Positions 41,960-50,763 of a DNA stretch of 64,000 bases are shown here, piece by piece. This DNA is from an uncultured Roseateles sp. (lineage in GTDB: Bacteria > Pseudomonadota > Gammaproteobacteria > Burkholderiales > Burkholderiaceae_C): the NCBI RefSeq assembly GCF_945956965.1, contig NZ_CAMFJS010000014.1, positions 62,001 to 126,000 on the forward strand. Reading direction: 5' to 3'. The notes beneath the pieces are model-generated. The model searched no databases, was not told where the DNA came from, and worked only from the letters and a program-made list of their open reading frames with translations. How positions within the stretch are numbered: the stretch's first letter is position 1; every line of letters starts with the position of its first letter. The position numbers and the translations under genes are program-made.

Positions 41960-43405
41960 TCACTCTTCTTCCCCCCAGGCAAAGCCATCCCGCGCCACCA
42001 GGGCGCTGGAGGCCGCCGGGCCCCAGGAGCCGGCGCTGTAGGGGCGCGGGCCGCTGTTGTCGTGCTTCCAGGCGTCCAGAATCGGCTCAACCCAGCGCCA
42101 GGCTTGTTCCTGCTCATCGCTGCGCACGAAGAGGTTGAGGCGGCCGGCAATGGCGTCCAGCAAGAGGCGCTCGTAAGCGCCGACGCGGTTGCTGGCGAAG
42201 GCTTTGTCAAAGTCCAGGTCCAGCGACACAGGCGCCAGCGCCTCGCCGTGGGCGCCACCCTTGGCCGCCAGCAATTGCAGTTCCAGTCCGTCCTCGGGTT
42301 GCAGCTTGATCACCAGGCGGTTGGCCTGATTGGTGCCGGGGAAAATCGGGTGAGGCACGGGGCGGAAGTTGATGACGATTTGCGCATCACGCTCGGCCAA
42401 GCGCTTGCCGGTGCGCAGGTAGAAGGGCACGCCGGCCCAGCGCCAGTTCTGCACTTCGGTGCGTAGGGCCACAAAGGTCTCGCATTGACTGTCGGCCGGC
42501 ACCTTGCCTTCGTCCAGATAGCCGTTCACGGCCTGGCCATCGATAGTGCCGGCACGATACTGGCCGCGCACCACATCGCGCGCCACGCTCTCGGCGGTGA
42601 AGGGCTTGAGCGAGCGCAGCACCTTGAGCTTTTCGTCGCGGATGGCATCGGCATCGTTGGTCGAGGGCGGCTCCATCGCGATCATGGTCAGCAGCTGCAG
42701 CGCATGGTTTTGAATCATGTCGCGCAGGGCGCCAGTCTCGTTGTAGAAGGCGCCGCGCGTGCCCACGCCCAGGCGCTCGGCCAGGGTGATCTGGATGTTG
42801 GCAATGCTTTCGCGCCGCCACAGGGGCTCGAACAAGGCGTTGCCAAAGCGCAGCGCCATCAGGTTCTGCACCGACGGCTTGCCCAGGTAATGGTCGATGC
42901 GGAAGGCTTGTTCTTCCTTGAACACCGAGCGCACCACTTGGTTGATTTCCTGCGCGCTGGCCAGGTCGTGGCCCAGCGGCTTTTCCAGCACCACGCGCAC
43001 GCGCTCGTGATTCAGACCCACAGCGCCGAGCTGCTGGCAGATCTGCGTGAACAAATGCGGGCTGGTGGCCAGATACAGCACCACGGTGTCGGCCTGGCGC
43101 TCATCCAGCCAGTCTTTCAGGCCTTGGTAATGCTCGGGCTGCGACAAGTCCATGCGGCGGTAATGCAGCAGGGCGGCGAATTGCTCGAATTCTTCGTCGC
43201 TGGGGCGCTTGGAACCGTCCACTTCCTGAAAGCGCTCTTTCAGCCATTGGCGGTATTGCTCGTCGGGCATCTCGTCGCGGGCCACGGCCAGGATGCGTCC
43301 GCCGGCCGGCAGCTTGCCGTGGCGGAAGGCCTGGAACAGGGCGGGCATGAGCTTTCTCCAGGTGAGATCGCCGGTGCCGCCAAAGAATACGAGGTCGAAT
43401 GACAT
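41960..43405 (-). CDS. zwf: Glucose-6-phosphate 1-dehydrogenase
   Basis: 481-residue enzyme converting glucose-6-phosphate to 6-phosphogluconolactone with NAD(P)+, the entry to the Entner-Doudoroff and oxidative pentose phosphate paths. Dinucleotide binding GGTGDLTWRKL is near the N-terminus. The active-site signature RIDHYLGKPSVQNLMALRFGN is exact to the family. ATG 43405 is chosen because it puts the first strand (SFDLVFFGGTG) at the terminus; earlier starts would translate the intergenic region. Confidence 0.96.
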   Translation of the reverse strand: MSFDLVFFGGTGDLTWRKLMPALFQAFRHGKLPAGGRILAVARDEMPDEQYRQWLKERFQEVDGSKRPSDEEFEQFAALLHYRRMDLSQPEHYQGLKDWLDERQADTVVLYLATSPHLFTQICQQLGAVGLNHERVRVVLEKPLGHDLASAQEINQVVRSVFKEEQAFRIDHYLGKPSVQNLMALRFGNALFEPLWRRESIANIQITLAERLGVGTRGAFYNETGALRDMIQNHALQLLTMIAMEPPSTNDADAIRDEKLKVLRSLKPFTAESVARDVVRGQYRAGTIDGQAVNGYLDEGKVPADSQCETFVALRTEVQNWRWAGVPFYLRTGKRLAERDAQIVINFRPVPHPIFPGTNQANRLVIKLQPEDGLELQLLAAKGGAHGEALAPVSLDLDFDKAFASNRVGAYERLLLDAIAGRLNLFVRSDEQEQAWRWVEPILDAWKHDNSGPRPYSAGSWGPAASSALVARDGFAWGEEE

Positions 43406-43476
43406 AGCTAGGTGCCGAAGCCGTGAGAGGGGTGACGGTGAAGCGCGCCGGTGCGAGGAAAGGACTGGCGCAATGT

Positions 43477-43493
43477 TTTGTTGATGTAACAAA
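43477..43493. promoter_or_regulatory. Candidate HexR operator between zwf and tal
   Basis: Perfect inverted repeat TTTGTT / AACAAA around GATGT, in the divergent gap. It lies just inside the predicted zwf promoter. It is similar in size and dyad form to HexR boxes described in proteobacteria, but does not match their TGTA-TACA arms exactly. Confidence 0.42.
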
Positions 43494-43502
43494 GTTTCTG
43501 GA

Positions 43503-43534
43503 ATTATGATGCCGCAGTTTCGTGATTCGGTCAA
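43503..43534 (-). promoter_or_regulatory. Weak candidate promoter for zwf-hexR
   Basis: On the minus strand TTGACC (43529-43534) precedes CATCAT at 17 bases or CATAAT at 20 bases. The dyad at 43477-43493 is directly downstream, where a repressor could act. Confidence 0.3.
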
Positions 43535-43680
43535 TGTGGCTGGCCCAGTTGACAGATTTCATGGGGGTTTTCCTGAATTTCGCGCTGTAACCAAGCATCA
43601 GCTGTCATGCGGCGGCGCGCGGCCGGTTCCTGCTGGAACGGTTCTAATACGGGATTCCCCTCAAACCTCGAGCTACGGCC

Positions 43681-44625
43681 ATGAATCAACTCGACCAACT
43701 CAAGTCCTTCACCACCGTGGTTGCCGACACCGGCAACTTTCTGCAGCTGGCGCAATTCGCGCCGCGTGACGCGACCACCAACCCTTCCCTGATTCTCAAA
43801 GCCGTGCAGTCGGCCGACTACGCGCCTTTGCTGAAGGACACCGTTGCCGCCCACGCCGGCAAGCCCCTGGACGAAGTGGTGGACCATGTGCTGGTGCGCT
43901 TCGGCCTGGAAATCCTCAAGGTCGTGCCCGGCCGCGTCTCCACCGAAGTGGACGCCCGCCTGAGCTTTGATGCCGCCGCCACCGTGGCACGCGCACGCCG
44001 CATCATGGCCTTGTACGAAGCCGCCGGCATTGGCCGCGAGCGCGTGCTGATCAAGATCGCCGCCACCTGGGAAGGCATTCAAGCCGCCGCCGAGCTGGAG
44101 CGCGAAGGCATCCATTGCAATCTGACCCTGTTGTTCTCCTTTTGCCAAGCGGTGGCTTGCGGTGCAGCCGGCATTCAGCTGATCTCGCCCTTTGTGGGCC
44201 GCATCTACGACTGGTACAAAAAGAGCGCCGGCGCGGCCTGGGACGAAGCGGCCAGCAGCGGCGTGAACGATCCCGGCGTGAAGTCGGTCGCTCAGATCTA
44301 CAACTACTTCAAGAAGCACGGCATCGCCACCGAAGTGATGGGTGCCAGCTTCCGCAATGTGGGCCAGATTCAGGCCCTGGCTGGCTGCGATCTGCTGACC
44401 ATCAGCCCCGACTTGCTGGCCCAGCTGCAGGCCAACGAGGCGCCGCTGCTGCGCGCGCTGGATGCTGACGCTGCTCGCGCTGCCGACATTGCCCCTGTTT
44501 CATTCGACGAAGCGGGCTTCCGCTTTGCCCTCAACCAAGATGCCATGGCCACCGAGAAGTTGGCCGAAGGCATCCGCCTCTTTGCCGTGGACTCGGCCAA
44601 GCTGGATCAGATGATTGTGAGCTGA
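43681..44625 (+). CDS. tal: Transaldolase
   Basis: 314-residue class I transaldolase (TalB type) of the pentose phosphate pathway. The Schiff-base lysine is Lys125 in [11 protein letters not shown]. Other blocks are [12 protein letters not shown] near the N-terminus, [29 protein letters not shown] and EVMGASFRN. It is divergent from zwf and separated from pgi by two bases, so the two are one operon. A perfect TTGACA at 43549-43554 could be its -35 box, though no good -10 was found. Confidence 0.96.
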   Translation: MNQLDQLKSFTTVVADTGNFLQLAQFAPRDATTNPSLILKAVQSADYAPLLKDTVAAHAGKPLDEVVDHVLVRFGLEILKVVPGRVSTEVDARLSFDAAATVARARRIMALYEAAGIGRERVLIKIAATWEGIQAAAELEREGIHCNLTLLFSFCQAVACGAAGIQLISPFVGRIYDWYKKSAGAAWDEAASSGVNDPGVKSVAQIYNYFKKHGIATEVMGASFRNVGQIQALAGCDLLTISPDLLAQLQANEAPLLRALDADAARAADIAPVSFDEAGFRFALNQDAMATEKLAEGIRLFAVDSAKLDQMIVS

Positions 44626-44627
44626 CG

Positions 44628-46259
44628 ATGAGTGTTTCGCGTTGTGATCAAAGCCCCGCCTGGGGCCTGTTGCAAACCGAGTTCAAGAGCCGAGGCCAAG
44701 CCTTCGATGTGCGCGAGGCCTTCGCGGCCCAGGGCGCGCAGCGCTTCGCCGACTGGAGCTTCCAGGCGCCTGAAGTCTTTGCCGATCTGTCCAAGAATCG
44801 CATCGATGCCGCCACCCTGGACTTGCTGCTTCAACTGGCCCGCGATGTGGGCCTGGAATCACAACGCGAGGCGCTGTTTGCCGGCGCGCCCATCAATCTG
44901 ACCGAAGGCCGCGCCGTGTTGCACACGGCCCTGCGCGCCCCAGCGGGCCAGGGCCTGTTCAGCGATGAGGTGCAAAGCTCGCTGGCGGCCATGCTGGCTT
45001 TTGCCGAGAGCGTGCGCGCCCAAGCCAAGAGCGGCATCACCGATGTGGTTCACATCGGCATCGGTGGCAGCGACCTTGGCCCGGCCATGGTGGTGGGCGC
45101 CTTGCAGTCCTATACCCAGCCGGGTCTGAAGCTGCATTTCGTCTCGAATGTGGATGGGCATGACCTGGCCCCGGTTCTGCGCGATCTCAAGCCCGCCAGC
45201 ACCTTGTTCGTGATCGCCTCCAAGACCTTCACCACCCAGGAGACCCTGGCCAATGCGCAGGCCGCCAAGGCTTGGTTCCTGGCCAATGGCGGCAGTGATA
45301 TTGCCAAGCACTTCGTCGCCACCAGCAGCAATGTGGCAGCCGCTGCGGCCTTTGGCATCAGCACCACTTTTGGCTTTTGGGACTGGGTGGGCGGGCGCTA
45401 TTCCTTGTGGTCGGTGATCGGCCTGCCGATTGCCATCGCCATCGGCGCCGAGAACTTCCGCGCCCTGCTGGCCGGTGCCCATGCGATGGATGAGCATTTC
45501 GCCCAGGCGCCGCTGGCGCAAAACCTGCCGGTGCTGCTGGGCTTGCTGGACGTTTGGTACCGCAACTTCCACGGCTTCAGCAGCCGCAGCGTGGCGCCTT
45601 ATCACCAGGGCTTGAAGCGCCTGCCGGCCTATCTGCAGCAGTTGGAGATGGAAAGCAATGGCAAGGGCGTTGACCGCGAGGGTCAGACCTTGCCCTATGC
45701 CACCAGCCCGGTGGTCTGGGGTGAGGCCGGCACCAACGGCCAACATGCCTACTTCCAGATGCTGCACCAGGGCACGGATGTGATCCCGGTGGAGTTCATC
45801 GCCGTCAAGACGCCCAATTTCGGCGCGCATGTGAGTGGCGAATTGGCCGCTTGCCTGCAGGATCAACATCAGAAGCTGCTGGCCAACTGCCTGGCGCAAT
45901 CGCAAGCCCTGATGCAGGGCAAGCGCTTTGAAGAAGCCTTGGCAGAAAAGGCGCCCACCGCCTCGCAGACGCTGGCACCAGAGACCTTGGCCCGCCATCG
46001 CAGCTTCCCTGGCAACCGCCCCAGCACCACCCTTGTGCTGGATGCGCTAACGCCGCAATCACTCGGCGCCTTGATCGCGCTTTACGAGCACCGGGTGTTT
46101 GTCAGTGGCGCCTTGTGGGGCATCAACAGCTTTGACCAATGGGGTGTAGAGCTGGGCAAGGCCTTGTGCGGCCAGCTCTTGCCGCGCCTGAGCAGCGGCG
46201 ACGGCGCCGGGCTGGACGGCTCGACCGCCGGCTTGCTGCGCCACCTGCTGGCCAAGTAG
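44628..46259 (+). CDS. pgi: Glucose-6-phosphate isomerase
   Basis: 543-residue enzyme interconverting glucose-6-phosphate and fructose-6-phosphate. Substrate-binding blocks are HIGIGGSDLGPAMV, IASKTFTTQET, FWDWVGGRYSLWS (PGI signature 1) and GVELGKALC (signature 2). The catalytic Glu lies in VWGEAGTNGQHAYFQMLHQG. Length and order are normal. It follows tal by two bases. Confidence 0.96.
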   Translation: MSVSRCDQSPAWGLLQTEFKSRGQAFDVREAFAAQGAQRFADWSFQAPEVFADLSKNRIDAATLDLLLQLARDVGLESQREALFAGAPINLTEGRAVLHTALRAPAGQGLFSDEVQSSLAAMLAFAESVRAQAKSGITDVVHIGIGGSDLGPAMVVGALQSYTQPGLKLHFVSNVDGHDLAPVLRDLKPASTLFVIASKTFTTQETLANAQAAKAWFLANGGSDIAKHFVATSSNVAAAAAFGISTTFGFWDWVGGRYSLWSVIGLPIAIAIGAENFRALLAGAHAMDEHFAQAPLAQNLPVLLGLLDVWYRNFHGFSSRSVAPYHQGLKRLPAYLQQLEMESNGKGVDREGQTLPYATSPVVWGEAGTNGQHAYFQMLHQGTDVIPVEFIAVKTPNFGAHVSGELAACLQDQHQKLLANCLAQSQALMQGKRFEEALAEKAPTASQTLAPETLARHRSFPGNRPSTTLVLDALTPQSLGALIALYEHRVFVSGALWGINSFDQWGVELGKALCGQLLPRLSSGDGAGLDGSTAGLLRHLLAK

Positions 46260-46276
46260 AGCCAACCTAGATCGAT

Positions 46277-46888
46277 ATGAATATTGTTTTTGACTTCGGC
46301 GGCGTGCTGTTCCGCTGGCACCCCGCCACTTTTCTGGCGCGGGTCTGGCCGCATCGCGCGGCCGATGCCGAGCAGGCCGCCGCCGTGGCCGCTGAGTTCT
46401 TCCAGAACTACAGCGGCGACTGGGGTGCTTTTGATCAAGGCCTGATCGACGCCCCCACGGTGATTGAGCGCATCGCGGCGCGCACCGGTTGGCCGGCGGC
46501 CGAGGTAGCGCAGGTGGTGGCGGCCGTGCCAGATGAGTTGCAGGTCTTGCCGCAGACCGTGGCGCTGATCGAAGAGCTCAAGCGCGCCGGGCATCGGCTG
46601 TTCTATTTGTCGAATATGCCCGAGCCCTATGCCGATCATTTGGAGCAGCACTACCCGCTGCACCAGTGGTTCGAGGGCGGGGTGTTTTCGGGCCGGGTGA
46701 AGCTGTCCAAGCCCATGCCCGAGATCTTCGCGCTGGCCAGCCAGCGCTTTGGCGTGGCGCCGCAAAGCTGCCTATTCCTGGACGACCACCCCGTCAATAT
46801 CGAGGCCGCCAAGGCCTTGGGATGGCAGGCGCTGCTGTTCACGCGGGCCGAAGATGTGCGCCCGCAGCTGACACACTTAGTGCTGTAA
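46277..46888 (+). CDS. HAD-family hydrolase, YihX-like
   Basis: 203-residue phosphatase of the haloacid dehalogenase superfamily. Motif I is FDFGGVLF with nucleophile Asp6, and the second aspartate is replaced by Gly as in YihX, a glucose-1-phosphate phosphatase. Motif II is LSNMP, motif III Lys in [10 protein letters not shown] and motif [14 protein letters not shown]. Its position 17 bases after pgi fits a sugar-phosphate substrate, but this is inferred. Its 3' end overlaps yacG by 12 bases. Confidence 0.85.
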   Translation: MNIVFDFGGVLFRWHPATFLARVWPHRAADAEQAAAVAAEFFQNYSGDWGAFDQGLIDAPTVIERIAARTGWPAAEVAQVVAAVPDELQVLPQTVALIEELKRAGHRLFYLSNMPEPYADHLEQHYPLHQWFEGGVFSGRVKLSKPMPEIFALASQRFGVAPQSCLFLDDHPVNIEAAKALGWQALLFTRAEDVRPQLTHLVL

Positions 46889-47080
46889 ATCGGGCGGCAG
46901 GGCGTCCGGGTCCAGGTCTTCTAGGGGCGGCGTAGTTTCGACGCGGAAACTCTCGCTGGCCCAGGCGCCCAGGTCGATCTGGCGGCAGCGTTCGCTGCAA
47001 AAAGGCCGCCAGGTGTTGCTGGGGGCGAAAACACTGTCGCCACCACAAGTGGGGCAGCGCACGATGCGGGGGCTGGTCAT
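46877..47080 (-). CDS. yacG: DNA gyrase inhibitor YacG
   Basis: 67-residue zinc-binding protein known to inhibit DNA gyrase. The four zinc ligands are CPTCGG (Cys9, Cys12) and FCSERC (Cys28, Cys32), followed by [18 protein letters not shown], which is diagnostic. ATG 47080 starts the family sequence; an upstream ATG at 47101 adds seven residues. It follows zapD by 11 bases in the coaE-zapD-yacG order, common in proteobacteria. Confidence 0.94.
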   Translation of the reverse strand: MTSPRIVRCPTCGGDSVFAPSNTWRPFCSERCRQIDLGAWASESFRVETTPPLEDLDPDALPPDLQH

Positions 47081-47091
47081 GGAACTTTCTC

Positions 47092-47856
47092 TCAGGAACA
47101 CAGGGTCAGCTCGAAGCTGGCGTCTTGCTGGGCCGGTTTGAGCCGGCCTTCTTCGTCTTGGCGCATCAGGCGGATCGACACCATCAGGCGGTGGCCGCTG
47201 ATCTCGGGAATCAGGCCCAGGCTGGGGTCAATGCGCATGCGCAGCAGTTGGAACACCCGCCCGGCCGGCAGGCTTTGCTGGAATTGGCCGTTGCCGGCCG
47301 CCACCTTGTGCGGTGAGCCGGAATCACGCAGCAGGCCCAGCAGCACTTGCAGGGCTTCGGCCAGCGGCATCAGGGTCTCGGTCCACTGCATCAAGTCCTT
47401 GCGGCGGCGCACCGGCAGGAATTGCTGCCAGGTGTAGTAGGCCGGTAGGTCAAATTCGCAGGTGCCACCGGGAATGCTGATGCGGCTGCGAATGCTCATC
47501 AGCCACTCGTTGCTGGTGAGTGAGGCGCCGGCCTTGCCGACCAGCTTGTTGAGGCCCTCAAACGCATGGTCGATGCGCGCGACGACTTGGTCCAGCGCGT
47601 CTTCTGACACACCCGGGTTGCCGCGGTAGCTATTGAGCTGGGCCTTGTGGCGCTCCAACTCCTTGAGCAGGTCTGACTTGAGGTCGGCGCGCGAGGCCAC
47701 GTCCATGATCTCAAACACCGTGACCAGAGCGAAATGGTGGTCGAGCGGCGAGTCGCGCTCCATCAGTTGACCGAGGCGGTCGAACAGATGCTCCAGTCTG
47801 AGCATCGTGCGGATGCTTTCGTTGAACGGATATTCGTAAAGGACCAAGGCGGCCAT
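47092..47856 (-). CDS. zapD: Cell division protein ZapD
   Basis: 254-residue protein that cross-links FtsZ protofilaments. The N-terminal [21 protein letters not shown] is the family signature, followed by the all-helical part and a beta region ([20 protein letters not shown]). ATG 47856 adds four residues before the conserved VLYEYP; an internal TTG could be used. It lies between coaE and yacG. Confidence 0.93.
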   Translation of the reverse strand: MAALVLYEYPFNESIRTMLRLEHLFDRLGQLMERDSPLDHHFALVTVFEIMDVASRADLKSDLLKELERHKAQLNSYRGNPGVSEDALDQVVARIDHAFEGLNKLVGKAGASLTSNEWLMSIRSRISIPGGTCEFDLPAYYTWQQFLPVRRRKDLMQWTETLMPLAEALQVLLGLLRDSGSPHKVAAGNGQFQQSLPAGRVFQLLRMRIDPSLGLIPEISGHRLMVSIRLMRQDEEGRLKPAQQDASFELTLCS

Positions 47857-47933
47857 CCCTATCGGTCAGCGTGAAGGCGAGTCCTGCTGCAGCGAGATGC
47901 GGCGCAGGTGATTGAGCGCGATTGTTTCACAGC

Positions 47934-47964
47934 CTGAGCGGCTCTCGTCGCATGCGCCGCTCAG
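47934..47964. other. 9-bp inverted repeat over the coaE stop
   Basis: CTGAGCGGC (47934-47942) pairs with GCCGCTCAG (47956-47964) around 13 bases. The coaE stop lies inside the stem. No T-run follows, so it may only stabilise mRNA between coaE and zapD. Confidence 0.45.
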
Positions 47965-48563
47965 AACCAGCGTTTGGCGAGGCTCTGCACTTGCTTTTCA
48001 AGCGCTGGCAGCGGCAATTGCTCGTTGAATAGCACCGCATCGGCGCAGGCGCGCCGGGCCGCGCGCGTGGCCTGTTGGGCCAGCACGGCCTGCACAGCGG
48101 CGCGCTCCCAGCCATTGCGCGCCATCACGCGGCTGATTTGGGTTTCTTCTTCGCAGTCCACCACCAGCACGCGGTCCACGCGCTGCCGCCAGCGGCCGGA
48201 CTCCACCAGCAAGGGCACGTCGAAGACGATGACGCCGCTGCTGGCCGCTGCCGCCTGGCGCTCGGTCTCGGCGCCAATCAGCGGGTGGAGGATCGCTTCC
48301 AGGCGCTGTTTGACGCTGCTGTTGGCAAATGCCTGCTGGCGCATCCAGGCGCGGTCTAGGCTGCCATCGGACGCGACTGCGGCCGGACCAAACGCGGTCT
48401 GCAGCGCAGGCATTGCCGCGCCCTGGGGCAGAGTCAAAGCGCGGGCGATGGCGTCAGTGTCAATCACCGTGGCGCCGGCCTGAGCCAGCAGACGCGCCAC
48501 CGTGCTCTTGCCGCTGCCGATGCCGCCGGTCAGGCCAATCTGCAGAGGCCTTGCTCGGCTCAT
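47961..48563 (-). CDS. coaE: Dephospho-CoA kinase
   Basis: 200-residue enzyme of the last step of coenzyme A synthesis. P-loop GGIGSGKS at residues 13-20, then IDTDAIAR with the catalytic Asp, HPLIGAETER in the CoA-binding part and VFDVPLLVESG. Family length is normal. ATG 48563 overlaps the stop of pilD by four bases, so its translation is coupled to the pilus peptidase gene; this pilBCD-coaE order is common in proteobacteria. Confidence 0.95.
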   Translation of the reverse strand: MSRARPLQIGLTGGIGSGKSTVARLLAQAGATVIDTDAIARALTLPQGAAMPALQTAFGPAAVASDGSLDRAWMRQQAFANSSVKQRLEAILHPLIGAETERQAAAASSGVIVFDVPLLVESGRWRQRVDRVLVVDCEEETQISRVMARNGWERAAVQAVLAQQATRAARRACADAVLFNEQLPLPALEKQVQSLAKRWF

Positions 48564-49489
48564 GCCCAGCCGAGCCAGCCCAACACCCGTGGCGTGCCGG
48601 CAAACAGCACGACAAAGCCACCGCCCGCCAGGAAGGGTCCGAAGGGCACGTAGCGGCCTTCGCGCAGCTTGGCGCTCATCTTCATGCCGATGCCGACGAT
48701 GGCGCCGATCAGCGAAGCACCCAGCACGATGGGCAGAATCATCTGCCAACCCAGCCATGCGCCCAGGGCGGCCAGCAGCTTGAAGTCGCCGTAGCCCATG
48801 CCTTCCTTGCCGGTCAGCAGCTTGAAGAGCCAGTAGATCGACCACAGCGAGAGATAGCCCACCAGCGCGCCGTACATGGCCGCGTCCAGCGGGATGGTGT
48901 AGCCAAGCAGGGCGGCCGCCAGGCCTGCCCATAGCAGCGGCTGGTTGATGGCATCGGGCAGCAAGGTGGTGTCCCAATCGATCGCCGCCAGGGCCAGCAG
49001 GGCTGCCGCAAAGCCGCACCACAGCAGCGTGCTCGGCTGGGCGCCGAAGCGCCAGGACAGGGCGGCGAAGAGCGCACCGGTGGCGAGCTCGATCAGCGGG
49101 TAGCGCATCGAGATGGCGCTCTTGCACTTGCTGCATTTGCCGCCCAGGCGCAACCAGCCCAGCAGGGGCATGTTTTCATGCCAGGCCAGCTGATGGCCGC
49201 AAGACGGGCAGCGCGAGCGCGGCGTTGAAATGCCCAGATGGGGCAGTTTTTCGAGCTGGGTAGAGAGATGGGTGCAAGCGGCTGCCAGCTTGTCGGCCTC
49301 GGCCTTGGGGCAGGCGGCGGCGCGGGCCAGCTCGGCGCCATCGCTGAGCGTGTGGGCGGCCTCGGCCAGCCATTGGCGCTCCATCATCAGCGGCAGGCGA
49401 TGGATGACGACATTGAGAAAACTGCCCACGCACAGGCCCAGCACGCCCAAGACCCAGGGCGATAAGAGGAATTCGATTTCTGGGGACAT
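48560..49489 (-). CDS. pilD: Prepilin peptidase / N-methyltransferase PilD
   Basis: 309-residue inner membrane aspartic protease that cuts and methylates pilins. The N-terminal helix ends in CVGSFLNVVIHRLPLMMERQW. Zinc cysteines are in CPSCGHQ (94, 97) and CSKCKS (119, 122). Catalytic aspartates lie in IDWDTTLLPD (171-173) and MGYGDFKLL (Asp235). An Ala/Lys-rich stretch of about 45 residues between the first helix and the cysteines (about 43-88) seems longer than usual. It processes the six pilins encoded at 29-33 kb. Confidence 0.95.
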   Translation of the reverse strand: MSPEIEFLLSPWVLGVLGLCVGSFLNVVIHRLPLMMERQWLAEAAHTLSDGAELARAAACPKAEADKLAAACTHLSTQLEKLPHLGISTPRSRCPSCGHQLAWHENMPLLGWLRLGGKCSKCKSAISMRYPLIELATGALFAALSWRFGAQPSTLLWCGFAAALLALAAIDWDTTLLPDAINQPLLWAGLAAALLGYTIPLDAAMYGALVGYLSLWSIYWLFKLLTGKEGMGYGDFKLLAALGAWLGWQMILPIVLGASLIGAIVGIGMKMSAKLREGRYVPFGPFLAGGGFVVLFAGTPRVLGWLGWA

Positions 49490-49498
49490 GGCGTGTTC

Positions 49499-50725
49499 TT
49501 AAACCACTTGGCCGAGCTTGAAGATGGGCAGATACATGGCGACCACGATGCCGCCGATGATGGTGCCCAGGATCACGATGATGAAGGGCTCCATCAGGCT
49601 GGACAGGGCTTTGACGGCTTCGTCCACCTCGTCCTCGTAGAACTCCGCCGACTTGGACAGCATGTGATCGAGCGAGCCGGACTCCTCTCCGATGGCGGCC
49701 ATCTGCAAGACCATGGTGGGGAAGATGGCGGTGCTGGTCATCGAGGTGGTCAGCGCGGTACCGGTGGACACATCGCGCTGAATCTTCTCGGTCGCTTCGG
49801 CAAACACGGCATTGCCGGCGGCGCCGCCCACCGAGTCGAGCGCTTCCACCAGCGGCACGCCGGCGGCGAACATGGTCGACAAGGTGCGGGTCCAGCGCGC
49901 CACGGCGGATTTGTAGAGCAGATCACCAAAGACCGGGATCTTCAGCAGGAAGCGGTCCATGGCCTTTTGCATCTTGACCGAGCGCTTCCAGGACTGCAGG
50001 AAGAAGTAGATGCCGCCGCCAATGGCGCTGAAGATCGCCCACCAGTAGGAGACGAAAAACTTCGACATCGCAATCACCATCATTGTTGGCGCGGGCAGTT
50101 CGGCGCCAAAGGACTTGAACACATCCTCAAACGCGGGCACCACAAAGATCATGATCACGGCCACCACGACGAAGGCCACGACCAAGACGCCGATCGGATA
50201 GGTCAGCGCTGACTTGATCTTGTTCTTCAGGGCCACCGTCTTTTCCTGGTAAATCGCCAGGCGGTCCAGCAGCTCTTCCAAGATACCGGCGGCCTCGCCG
50301 GCTTCGACCAGATTGCAGTACAGCGCGTCGAAGTACAGCGGATGTTTGCGCAAGGAGGTGGACAGGCTGGTGCCGGTTTCCACATCACCGCGGATATCGT
50401 TGAGCAGGCGTGTCAGGCGTGGGTTGGTGCTGCCGCGGCCGACGATCTCAAAGGATTGCAGCAAGGGCACGCCGGCGCGCATCATGGTGGCCAGCTGGCG
50501 CGTGAAGACGGCGATGTCTTTTTGCGTGATCGACTTGCCACCGCTGACGCGGCGCTTCTTGACCTTGTTGACCAGAATGCCTTGTCGGCGCAGCTGGGCG
50601 CTGACCATGGCTTCGCCACCGGCGCGGATTTCACCCCGAACCAGTTTGCCATTGCGGTCCTTGCCCTCCCACTCGTAGGTGAACTCGTTCGCTCGTTTGA
50701 CCGCTGTTGTTGCCGATGTCGCCAT
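49499..50725 (-). CDS. pilC: Type IV pilus platform protein PilC
   Basis: 408-residue inner membrane protein with two GspF domains that turns with the ATPase. It opens with FTYEWEGKDRNGKLVRGEI, then DIAVFTRQLATMMRAGVPLLQSF and, in the second half, WTRTLSTMFAAGVPLVEAL and GEESGSLDHML. Membrane segments lie around residues 175-200, 225-245 and 380-400. GGAGGTGAT stands before the ATG. It is between pilB and pilD. Confidence 0.95.
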   Translation of the reverse strand: MATSATTAVKRANEFTYEWEGKDRNGKLVRGEIRAGGEAMVSAQLRRQGILVNKVKKRRVSGGKSITQKDIAVFTRQLATMMRAGVPLLQSFEIVGRGSTNPRLTRLLNDIRGDVETGTSLSTSLRKHPLYFDALYCNLVEAGEAAGILEELLDRLAIYQEKTVALKNKIKSALTYPIGVLVVAFVVVAVIMIFVVPAFEDVFKSFGAELPAPTMMVIAMSKFFVSYWWAIFSAIGGGIYFFLQSWKRSVKMQKAMDRFLLKIPVFGDLLYKSAVARWTRTLSTMFAAGVPLVEALDSVGGAAGNAVFAEATEKIQRDVSTGTALTTSMTSTAIFPTMVLQMAAIGEESGSLDHMLSKSAEFYEDEVDEAVKALSSLMEPFIIVILGTIIGGIVVAMYLPIFKLGQVV

Positions 50726-50736
50726 ATCACCTCCAG

Positions 50737-50760
50737 GAGCCGCAATGCCTGTTGCGGCTC
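50737..50760 (-). other. Hairpin between pilB and pilC
   Basis: GAGCCGCAA and TTGCGGCTC form a perfect 9-bp stem with a six-base loop, placed 3 bases after pilB and directly before the pilC ribosome site. It has no T-run, so an mRNA processing or stability element is more likely than a terminator. Confidence 0.55.
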
Positions 50761-50763
50761 GAA

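Noticed and set aside
48961-49136. Upstream extension of the coaE frame through pilD
   Set aside because: The extension has no kinase homology and overlaps the real pilD; ATG 48563 gives the P-loop near the terminus.
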